The position numbers and the translations under genes were made by a program. Positions 57,396 through 64,000 of a stretch of DNA of 64,000 bases are shown here, in pieces. Under the pieces are notes generated by a model. The model made no database searches. It was not told where the DNA came from and worked only from the letters and a program-made list of their open reading frames with translations. Origin of the DNA: Atlantibacter hermannii (GTDB taxonomy: Bacteria > Pseudomonadota > Gammaproteobacteria > Enterobacterales > Enterobacteriaceae); contig LR134136.1 in NCBI GenBank assembly GCA_900635495.1, positions 2,108,001 through 2,172,000 of the forward strand, read 5' to 3'. How positions within the stretch are numbered: the first letter of the stretch is position 1; every line of letters starts with the position of its first letter.

Positions 57396-58448
57396 TTAGC
57401 GATGTCCGTAAACCCGGGGGCGGGTGTAATAATCGATCAACGGCACGGTGATATTCGCCAGAAGTGTGGCGAAGGCAACCCCGTCAGGATAGCCGCCGTA
57501 GCTGCGTATTAACCAGACCAGCACACCCGCCAGCGCCCCGTACACCAGCCGTCCACGGTTGGTGGTGGAGGCCGTCACCGGATCGGTCAGAATAAAGAAC
57601 GCGCCCAGCATCGTCGCACCTGAGAACAGATGAACCCACGGCGAGGCAAATTGCCCAGGCGCAATCAGCCAGCCGAGCAGGGAGCAAACCAGCAATGTCG
57701 CCAGAAAACTCACCGGAATATGCCAGCGGATCAAATTTTTACCCAGCAGGAACAGGCCGCCTGCCAGATACACCACGTTAACCCACTGCCAACCGGGGCC
57801 GCCCAGCACGCCGCTGAGCATGGGGCTGTGCATTAACTGGACCGCGTCGCCTCCGGCGCGTAAACCGGTTTTAAATGTATCCAGCGGGGTCGCCTGGCTG
57901 ATGCCGTCAATGCCCATTTTGAGCGGGTCGAATCCTGCGCCGTTAGCCATATGACCGGTAAAAATCATCCGCAACGTGTCTGCCAAATCAGGCGGCAGCG
58001 CGGCGAGCGGCTGTGGGGGAAGCCAACTGGTCATTTGTACCGGAAAGGAGATCAGCAACACCACATAGCCAATCATTGCCGGGTTAAAGGGATTATGGCC
58101 CAGCCCGCCGTACAAATGTTTAGCGATGATAATGGCGAACACCGTACCCAATACCACCATCCACCAGGGGGCGAGGGGAGGGATACTGATGCCGAGCAGC
58201 AAACCGGTCAATAATGCAGAATTATCCCCCAGGATGGCGGCGAAGGATTGCTTACGCAACCGACACACCACGGTTTCCGCTGCCAGAGCGCTTATCACGG
58301 CGAGCAGGAGTTGAATGAACGAACCCCATCCAAAGTAGTACCACTGCACGGCGATGCCAGGCAGCAGCGCCAGAGACACCAGCATCATGATGCGCGATGT
58401 CTGGCGCTTATTATGGGTATAAGGGGAGCTTGCGATTCTGAAAACCAT
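57396..58448 (-). CDS. rsxD: Electron transport complex subunit RsxD
   Basis: A 350 aa polytopic subunit related to RnfD/NqrB. The segment FSGATMLGAFFILTDPVTAS is the late conserved block; the covalent FMN site of the family is the Thr in a SGAT motif near residue 187. It abuts rsxC with no gap. Confidence 0.95.
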   Translation of the reverse strand: MVFRIASSPYTHNKRQTSRIMMLVSLALLPGIAVQWYYFGWGSFIQLLLAVISALAAETVVCRLRKQSFAAILGDNSALLTGLLLGISIPPLAPWWMVVLGTVFAIIIAKHLYGGLGHNPFNPAMIGYVVLLISFPVQMTSWLPPQPLAALPPDLADTLRMIFTGHMANGAGFDPLKMGIDGISQATPLDTFKTGLRAGGDAVQLMHSPMLSGVLGGPGWQWVNVVYLAGGLFLLGKNLIRWHIPVSFLATLLVCSLLGWLIAPGQFASPWVHLFSGATMLGAFFILTDPVTASTTNRGRLVYGALAGVLVWLIRSYGGYPDGVAFATLLANITVPLIDYYTRPRVYGHR

Positions 58449-60818
58449 TTATTCCTCGTTCACGGCCTTCTGGGCTGCTTTTTTGGCTTGCGCACGGGCA
58501 ATCGCTGCTGCGACCGCGGCTTTACGCGGATCAACAGGCTCGTCATTGGCGGATTCCTGTTCCAGGGAAGCCTGCTTACGGGCTTTGGCGCGGGCGATGG
58601 CGGCTTCCACTGCGGCTTTACGCGGATCGACCGGTGCGACGGTATCTGCGGCCTCTGTCACCGGCTCAGTTGCGCCTTGCTTACGGGCTTTGGCGCGGGC
58701 AATGGCGGCTTCCACTGCGGCTTTACGCGGATCGACCGGTGCGACGGTATCTGCGGCTTCTGCCACCGGCTCCGTTGCGCCTTGCTTACGGGCTTTGGCA
58801 CGGGCGATAGCGGCTTCCACTGCGGCTTTACGCGGATCGACCGGTGCGACGTTTTCTGCGGCCTCTGCCACCGGCTCAGTTGCGCCTTGCTTACGGGCTT
58901 TGGCGCGGGCGATGGCGGCTTCCACCGCGGCTTTACGCGGATCGACCGGTGCGACGTTTTCTGCGGACTCTGTCACTGGCTCAGTTGTGCCTTCCTTACG
59001 GGCTTTGGCACGGGCGATAGCAGCTTCCACTGCGGCTTTACGTGGATCGACCGGTGCGACATTATCTGCGGCTTCTGCCACCGGCTCCGTTGTGCCTTGC
59101 TTACGGGCTTTGGCGCGGGCGATAGCGGCTTCCACTGCGGCTTTACGTGGATCAACGGGCGCATTATCAGCAGAATCGACAGATGTTGACGCGGCGGCTT
59201 TTTCAGCCTGACGGGCGCGCGCCTGTGCTTTACGTGCTTCGCGAGCGGCAATAGCCGCCTGGTTATCCGGGACGCTGTTGGCCTGAATGACAATCATCTC
59301 AGCCGGTTTCTTCTCGCGAACCCGGGACAATGCAGCGTTAATCGCGTCTTTATCCTCGGCAGCGGGCTGAACCGCCGCTTTTTTATGGCGTTCCAGACGG
59401 GCGGCTTTTTCGCGCTCCAGACGTTGCTGGCGGGCTTCAAAGCGCGCTTTTGCTTCTGCAGCACGCTGCTCTTCCAGCTGTATGGCGCGAATTTCTGCTT
59501 TTTCCTGACGGAAGTACTGCACCAGCGGGATATTACTCGGGCATACCCACGCGCAGGCGCCGCACTCAATACAGTCAGAAAGATTATGCGCAGTCGCTTT
59601 ATCGTGCTGCTGCCCTTTACTGAACCAGTAAAGCTGTTGCGGCAGCAGGTCCGCCGGGCAGGCGTCGGCGCAGGCGCTGCAACGTATGCAGTGTTGTTCT
59701 TCCTGCGGTTCGCCCATTTCTGTGCTGGATGGTGCCAACAGGCAGTTAGTGATTTTTACCACCGGCACGTCAAGCCAGGGCAGGGTAAAGCCCATCAGCG
59801 GGCCACCCATGATCACCAGTTGATCGCTGGTCGGGCAGAAACCGCCGAACTCCAGCAAATGACGCACTGGCGTACCAAGCCGCGCCCAGACGTTGCCCGG
59901 TCGCGCAATGGATTCGCCTGTGAGGGTGACGACACGTTCAGTCAGCGGTTCGCCATCGATGATCGCACGCTTAACGGCATACGCGGTGCCGACGTTGTGC
60001 ATCAGCACGCCGATGTCGGATGAGCGACCACCGTGCGGCACCTGCTTGCCGGTGAGGATTTGCGTCAGCTGTTTCGCGCCGCCGGAGGGATACTTGGTTG
60101 GGATCACCCGCAGCGTGATGCCATGCTCATGGCACAAGACCGCGCGCAGCATCGAGATAGCCTGCGGTTTGTTATCTTCAATGCCGATCAGCACTTCACG
60201 CGGTTTGAGGATCCACGCCAGAATACGAATACCTTCAATAATCTGCGCCGCACACTCCTGCATCAGGCGGTCATCCGCCGTGATGTAAGGTTCGCATTCA
60301 GCGGCATTGATAATCAGCGTCTCGATTTTATCGCCGCCGCCCTGGAGCTTAACCCCGGTTGGGAAGCCTGCGCCGCCCAGCCCGGCGATGCCGAACTGAT
60401 GAATACGCTCAATCAGCGCTTCACGCGTACGCTGGGCGTAATCGTGCCAGCCCTCACGTTCAATCCAGCGATCTTCACCGTCAGGTTCAATAATGACGCT
60501 CAGTTCCGTCAGGGCGGAAGGATGGGCCGTGCTGTGCGGCGCAATAGCCACCACGGTGCCGGAGGTCGGTGCATGAACCGGTAACATACGGCCCCAGCCG
60601 CGCGTCAGCGGCTGGCCGCGCAGGACACGATCGCCAGGCTGCATGCACAGTTCACCCTCAGCGCCGATATGCTGCTTGACGGGAATGATAAAACGGCCGG
60701 GTAACGGCACGTGGCGCAGCGGCGTGCCGCTGGACTGGGATTTCATCTCTGGCGGATGAATACCGCCGTCGAAATCCCAGATTTTTTCTTTTCTGAAGGC
60801 AGAAAATAATTTAAGCAT
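58449..60818 (-). CDS. rsxC: Electron transport complex subunit RsxC with long C-terminal repeats
   Basis: A 789 aa peripheral NADH-side subunit. The start at 60818 (MLKLFSAFRKEKIWDF) overlaps rsxB; the frame to 60929 is not used. A flavin/NADH-binding region carries GLGGAGFPTGVKL, and two [4Fe-4S] motifs follow: CIRCSACADACP and CIECGACAWVCP. A Lys/Arg/Glu coiled-coil linker leads to seven tandem ~35-residue units based on VDPRKAAVEAAIARAKARK. E. coli RsxC has similar repeats but with different spacer sequence. Confidence 0.97.
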   Translation of the reverse strand: MLKLFSAFRKEKIWDFDGGIHPPEMKSQSSGTPLRHVPLPGRFIIPVKQHIGAEGELCMQPGDRVLRGQPLTRGWGRMLPVHAPTSGTVVAIAPHSTAHPSALTELSVIIEPDGEDRWIEREGWHDYAQRTREALIERIHQFGIAGLGGAGFPTGVKLQGGGDKIETLIINAAECEPYITADDRLMQECAAQIIEGIRILAWILKPREVLIGIEDNKPQAISMLRAVLCHEHGITLRVIPTKYPSGGAKQLTQILTGKQVPHGGRSSDIGVLMHNVGTAYAVKRAIIDGEPLTERVVTLTGESIARPGNVWARLGTPVRHLLEFGGFCPTSDQLVIMGGPLMGFTLPWLDVPVVKITNCLLAPSSTEMGEPQEEQHCIRCSACADACPADLLPQQLYWFSKGQQHDKATAHNLSDCIECGACAWVCPSNIPLVQYFRQEKAEIRAIQLEEQRAAEAKARFEARQQRLEREKAARLERHKKAAVQPAAEDKDAINAALSRVREKKPAEMIVIQANSVPDNQAAIAAREARKAQARARQAEKAAASTSVDSADNAPVDPRKAAVEAAIARAKARKQGTTEPVAEAADNVAPVDPRKAAVEAAIARAKARKEGTTEPVTESAENVAPVDPRKAAVEAAIARAKARKQGATEPVAEAAENVAPVDPRKAAVEAAIARAKARKQGATEPVAEAADTVAPVDPRKAAVEAAIARAKARKQGATEPVTEAADTVAPVDPRKAAVEAAIARAKARKQASLEQESANDEPVDPRKAAVAAAIARAQAKKAAQKAVNEE
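58470..59170. repeat. Tandem ~105 bp repeats inside rsxC
   Basis: Seven units encode [A]PVDPRKAAVEAAIARAKARK plus a 14-16 residue spacer (QGTTEPVAEAADNV-type). Units 1-5 are full-length, with spacer variants EGTTEPVTESAENV, QGATEPVAEAAENV and QGATEPVTEAADTV; the last two units diverge. Near-identity of neighbours suggests recent unit duplication or gene conversion. The repeats keep two long antisense frames open, which are not genes. Confidence 0.93.
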
Positions 60819-61389
60819 GGTGTTCCACAGGAATGATTCGAACCGGAATGCTGTCCAAATTCCATTTCCAGTTTTCCGTTGTGGTGGCAACAGGGCGTAA
60901 TTCAATGCAGCTTGTCGGGCACGGATCAACGCAAAGGTTACAGCCGGTGCACAGGTCGCTCATGACGGTATGCATGGCGCGGGTCGCGCCGACGATAGCG
61001 TCAACCGGACAAGCCTGAATACACTTGGTACAGCCAATACAGTTGTTTTCATCAATCACGGCCAGCATACGCACCGGTTCCGGCGCTGCATCGTCACCAC
61101 CAACAGGTTGCGGCTCGACATTTAATAAGGTGGCGATTTTTTGCATCACAGCCTCGCCGCCAGGGGCGCAGCGGTTGATGTTTTCACCCTGATTGCCTAC
61201 CGCTTCCGCGTAGGGGCGACACCCTGGATAACCGCATTGCCCGCACTGGCTTTGCGGGAGAATGGCATCGATTTTGTCGACGATAGGATCTTCTTCCACC
61301 GCAAACCGGCGGGACGCAAAGCCCAGCAGCAGACCGAAAACCAGCCCCAATGCGCTCAGGGCGACAATGGCGATCCAAACGGTACTCAT
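60811..61389 (-). CDS. rsxB: Electron transport complex subunit RsxB
   Basis: A 192 aa ferredoxin-like subunit with one N-terminal membrane helix. A CGQCGYPGCRPYAEAV Fe-S domain (4Fe4S, Fer4_21 type) is followed by two ferredoxin motifs, CIGCTKCIQACPVDA and CTGCNLCVDPCPTSC. It overlaps rsxA by 4 bp and rsxC by 8 bp. Confidence 0.96.
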   Translation of the reverse strand: MSTVWIAIVALSALGLVFGLLLGFASRRFAVEEDPIVDKIDAILPQSQCGQCGYPGCRPYAEAVGNQGENINRCAPGGEAVMQKIATLLNVEPQPVGGDDAAPEPVRMLAVIDENNCIGCTKCIQACPVDAIVGATRAMHTVMSDLCTGCNLCVDPCPTSCIELRPVATTTENWKWNLDSIPVRIIPVEHHA

Positions 61390-61970
61390 GACACTTTCAC
61401 CAGCCCGCTAAAGCCCATAAAGGCCAGCGACATCAGCCCGGCGGTAATTAATGCAATGGCGTTGCCGCGAAAAGGCGCGGGCACATCGGCCACCGCGAGG
61501 CGTTCGCGGATGGCGGCAAACAGCACCATAACCAGCGAGAAGCCCACGGCGGCTGAAAAGCCGTACAGCGCAGACTGCAGGAAGTTATGGCCAATATTAA
61601 TATTCAGCAGCGCCACGCCTAATACCGCGCAGTTAGTGGTAATCAGCGGAAGGAAAATCCCCAGCAGCCGGTATAACGCCGGGCTGGTTTTCCGCACCAC
61701 CATTTCCGTGAACTGAACCACCACGGCGATGACCAGAATAAACGCCAGCGTGCGCAGGAAAACCAGATCGAGAGGGATAAGAATAAAGTTGTCGATAAGC
61801 CAGGCGCATACCGAAGCCATGGTCATCACAAAAGTGGTGGCCAGTCCCATCCCGATGGCGGTTTCCAGTTTTTTGGAGACCCCCATAAACGGGCACAGGC
61901 CAAGAAACTTCACTAAAACGAAGTTATTGACCAGCACAGTACCAACAAACAACAGCAAGTAATCAGTCAT
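61386..61970 (-). CDS. rsxA: Electron transport complex subunit RsxA
   Basis: A 194 aa six-segment membrane subunit (RnfA/NqrE type) and first gene of the nth-containing rsx operon. MTDYLLLFVGTVLVNNFVL opens the protein, and the Cys-containing KFLGLCPFMGVS and TTNCAVLGVALL segments are conserved for the symmetric RsxA/RsxE core. Confidence 0.96.
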   Translation of the reverse strand: MTDYLLLFVGTVLVNNFVLVKFLGLCPFMGVSKKLETAIGMGLATTFVMTMASVCAWLIDNFILIPLDLVFLRTLAFILVIAVVVQFTEMVVRKTSPALYRLLGIFLPLITTNCAVLGVALLNINIGHNFLQSALYGFSAAVGFSLVMVLFAAIRERLAVADVPAPFRGNAIALITAGLMSLAFMGFSGLVKVS

Positions 61971-62044
61971 TATCCGACCTGAAACAAAAATAGCCGTCTA
62001 TTATCGGACAAGGTCCGCAAGGCGACAACGGAGAATGTGTAAGG

Positions 62045-62488
62045 TTATTTAGGATTGACGAAAGTCAACTTCACGCGTTCGGCGCGCTTGAAATAAGGCA
62101 CGAACAGCGCCGCAGCAATCAGCTGAAACACCAGTTGGCGCACAATGGTGTCATCCGACACCGGCGAAAACGCAAAGGATTTCAGCACCAACAGCACCGA
62201 AATGAGCAACCAGATAATATAGTGCTTCGGCACGTTAGTCTGACGCTTAAAGAAAGCGATGGTCAGCCACAGGGTATAACTCCACATCAATGCCGCCGAA
62301 AACAGCGAAACGTACCACAACGCCATATCCTGTCCGGCCTGTTGGCCTAATGCGTAACGAGTTTCCGGGGAGAGCATTGCGGTAAAATACATCACCACCA
62401 CTAATGATGTGCTCAATAAAGTCAACAATAGCCAGGCGAGAGGAGCAAGCAACCAGCCCCCGATACGCAATGCAGGCGTGGTGGTCAT
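62045..62488 (-). CDS. ydgK: DUF2569 inner-membrane protein YdgK
   Basis: A 147 aa protein with four hydrophobic segments and the DUF2569 opening RIGGWLLAPLAWLLLTLL. E. coli YdgK (136 aa) is also just upstream of rsxA. Function unknown. Confidence 0.88.
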   Translation of the reverse strand: MTTTPALRIGGWLLAPLAWLLLTLLSTSLVVVMYFTAMLSPETRYALGQQAGQDMALWYVSLFSAALMWSYTLWLTIAFFKRQTNVPKHYIIWLLISVLLVLKSFAFSPVSDDTIVRQLVFQLIAAALFVPYFKRAERVKLTFVNPK

Positions 62489-62581
62489 ATTACCTCCAAC
62501 GGAGTATGTCGTAAGCGTTATTCGCTGCGTGAATTTCAGCGCAAGAATTATAAGGATTTTTACGCCAAAAGCTACTGACGC

Positions 62582-62797
62582 TTATTGAACGAAACGCCAT
62601 ACCGTTTTGGGCACCTGGCCCAGGTCGTATAATCTGCCCCCGGAAACAATTTCAGCGCGACGGTGATCCGCTGCGCGGTACATGTTAATCATTTCCTGGT
62701 TATCTGACAGAGAATAGTTGAGGTGGTCGAACAGTTTTTCAAGGCTTTCAAGTGTGGTGATTTTGCGAAATTTAAATAAATAATCCTGAACGGTCAT
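62582..62797 (-). CDS. cnu: Hha-family nucleoid modulator Cnu (YdgT)
   Basis: A 71 aa Hha/YdgT protein that binds H-NS/StpA and modulates silencing; E. coli Cnu also binds an oriC site. The family start MTVQDYLFKFRKITTLESL and end PKTVWRFVQ match the E. coli length exactly. Confidence 0.96.
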   Translation of the reverse strand: MTVQDYLFKFRKITTLESLEKLFDHLNYSLSDNQEMINMYRAADHRRAEIVSGGRLYDLGQVPKTVWRFVQ

Positions 62798-63405
62798 ATT
62801 AAATCCTGCTCATAAATATAATTATGATAATTCCCGGGAACGCACCTAAGAATAATAATGCATATATAGGTTTTCGTAACGCACCAAAAACCTTTTATTC
62901 TCTGTTTAGGATTATTCGTCGGAAAAAACAAAACAGCACGATGTACAGCGATTGAGACAGATTATCGCCGTTGGCCTTTTCAGGCAATAAGCTTCTGATA
63001 CCATTGCAAAGATTTTCCATGCGTGTCTGGCCTGACACCTCAGAACGCGCCTTGCGAATGAGACGTCGCAAGACATAGCTCTGGTAATTAAATGTATTAA
63101 ATATCCTGTAAACATGTCCTGTTTTACAAAAAATAGAGCAGCCAGTATGTTCCTGCAGCCGGACGACGAAATAGGCTACGCGGTTCGCGGTGATTTAAAC
63201 GCTTCGCCTGGAAGATATATTCTCTGACAAAAGATTCACTATAAAAATGCTATTTGCGCCGACACGGTGAATATTTCCTTGTTGCGCAAAAGGGCAACGG
63301 TGAGCATGCAGAAAGGGCGGCGCTAATCAGATAAACAGTCTTAGCGGTTGTTACCGGATGGCGAATGGTGTGAAATACCCAGGTCCATTGACGAGAGGAA
63401 TGTAC
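62798..63405. other. cnu-ydgJ divergent region
   Basis: A 608 bp AT-rich gap. E. coli has blr, a 41-residue membrane peptide, upstream of cnu on the same strand. No recognisable blr is present; two minus-strand ORFs (62912-63115 and 63250-63537) are not protein-like, and the second overlaps ydgJ. Confidence 0.5.
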
Positions 63406-64000
63406 ATGAGCGACAACATCCGAGTTGGATTGATTGGATATGGCTATGCCAGCAAAACGTTCCACGCCCCGCTGATTGTCGGCACGCCGGGCATGACGCT
63501 GGCCGCAGTATCCAGCAGCGACGCGTCTAAAGTGCATGCTGACTGGCCGAACGTTACCGTAGTCTCCGATCCCAAACAGTTATTTAACGACCCCTCCCTC
63601 GATCTTATTGTTATTCCCACGCCCAATGATACTCACTTCCCCCTGGCACGCGCCGCGATGGAAGCGGGAAAACATGTGGTGGTCGATAAACCTTTCACCG
63701 TGACGTTGTCACAGGCTCGCGAGCTGGAAGCGATGGCGAAAAGCCGTGGCCTGGTTTTATCGGTATTCCATAACCGCCGGTGGGACAGTGATTTCCTGAC
63801 CCTGAAAGGGCTTATCGCCGAAGGGAAACTGGGTGAGGTGAGCTATTTTGAATCCCACTTTGACCGCTATCGTCCGCAGGTACGTAATCGCTGGCGTGAG
63901 CAGGCTGGCCCTGGCAGCGGCATTTGGTACGATCTGGGCCCGCATCTGATTGACCAGGCGCTGGTGCTGTTCGGCGTGCCGGTAAGCATTACCGTCGATA
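63406..64000 (+). CDS. ydgJ: Gfo/Idh/MocA family oxidoreductase YdgJ (3' end outside the window)
   Basis: An NAD(P)-dependent dehydrogenase of unknown substrate; 198 codons of about 346 are present and open to the end. The Rossmann start is MSDNIRVGLIGYGYASKTFH. The catalytic EKP position reads VVVDKPFTVT, and HNRRWDSDFLTLK follows. The ATG at 63406 follows GAGAGGAATGTAC. Confidence 0.95.
   Translation, partial: MSDNIRVGLIGYGYASKTFHAPLIVGTPGMTLAAVSSSDASKVHADWPNVTVVSDPKQLFNDPSLDLIVIPTPNDTHFPLARAAMEAGKHVVVDKPFTVTLSQARELEAMAKSRGLVLSVFHNRRWDSDFLTLKGLIAEGKLGEVSYFESHFDRYRPQVRNRWREQAGPGSGIWYDLGPHLIDQALVLFGVPVSITVD

Noticed and set aside
58248..59211. Two long plus-strand ORFs (313 and 242 codons) opposite rsxC
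   Set aside because: They are antisense to the tandem repeats of rsxC. The periodic sequence keeps the frames open; the products are low-complexity repeats and there is no ribosome-binding site.
62912..63115. Candidate blr or another membrane peptide upstream of cnu
   Set aside because: The frame gives a Cys/Arg-rich sequence without the expected single hydrophobic helix.

Overview
The window is chromosomal DNA from an enterobacterium of the family Enterobacteriaceae. Gene content, gene order and protein sequences closely follow the E. coli K-12 region running from btuD through ydgJ. Lpp has the Salmonella/Citrobacter-type sequence (starts MNRTK, ends QATKYRK). Several gaps relative to K-12 point to a different genus (Citrobacter, Enterobacter, Kosakonia or a relative; not resolved here): no hemP between selO and aroH, no ydiB-ydiT/aroD block between ppsA and rprA, no lhr beside rnt, and no recognisable blr beside cnu. 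There is also no SPI-2 at the valVW tRNA site, so this is not a typical Salmonella.

Layout: 1-2.2 kb, btuD (5' end outside the window), nlpC and ydiV. 2.3-8.7 kb, selO, aroH, ppsR and ppsA. 8.8-13.9 kb, the small RNA RprA, ydiK, the D-2-hydroxyglutarate dehydrogenase gene ydiJ, and menI. 14.0-16.4 kb, a small accessory pocket with two tiny ORFs (one extremely acidic and Pro/Asp-rich), an unknown minus-strand gene, a cold-shock protein, an unknown gene broken at a T9 run, and a GnsA/B-like protein. 16.7-23.4 kb, sufABCDSE and ldtE. 23.5-29.4 kb, lpp, pykF, osmC, fumD, two tRNA-Val(GAC), mdtK and riboflavin synthase. 29.5-38.3 kb, cfa, punC/punR, purR, ynhF, ydhP, sodB, mepH and grxD. 38.3-47.7 kb, rnt, gloA, nemA/nemR, ydhL, ydhF, sodC, the ydhIJK efflux operon, slyA and slyB. 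47.9-54.9 kb, anmK, mliC, pdxH, tyrS, pdxY, gstA and dtpA. 55.4-62.0 kb, nth-rsxEGDCBA. 62.0-64 kb, ydgK, cnu and a 3'-truncated ydgJ.

Functional themes are central carbon switching (ppsA/ppsR against pykF, both with Cra-like sites), iron-sulfur assembly and redox defence (suf, sodB, sodC, grxD, gloA, nemRA, rsx), envelope maintenance (nlpC, ldtE, lpp, mepH, slyB, anmK, mliC, cfa, RprA) and vitamin B6/riboflavin supply. Recognisable regulatory sequences include a TrpR-type operator that overlaps the end of ppsR, two PurR boxes at purR, two NemR-type palindromes and a PhoP box ahead of slyB.

The most striking property is a large number of single-base indels. Thirteen conserved genes are broken by 21 one-base insertions or deletions, almost all in short homopolymers, and six of them fall in mepH. 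In every case a one-base correction restores a full-length family protein. I read this mainly as sequence or assembly error rather than mass gene decay, but it cannot be decided from the sequence alone. Genes so affected are typed as pseudogene with this caveat. Comparisons with E. coli or Salmonella proteins are from memory, not from a search.
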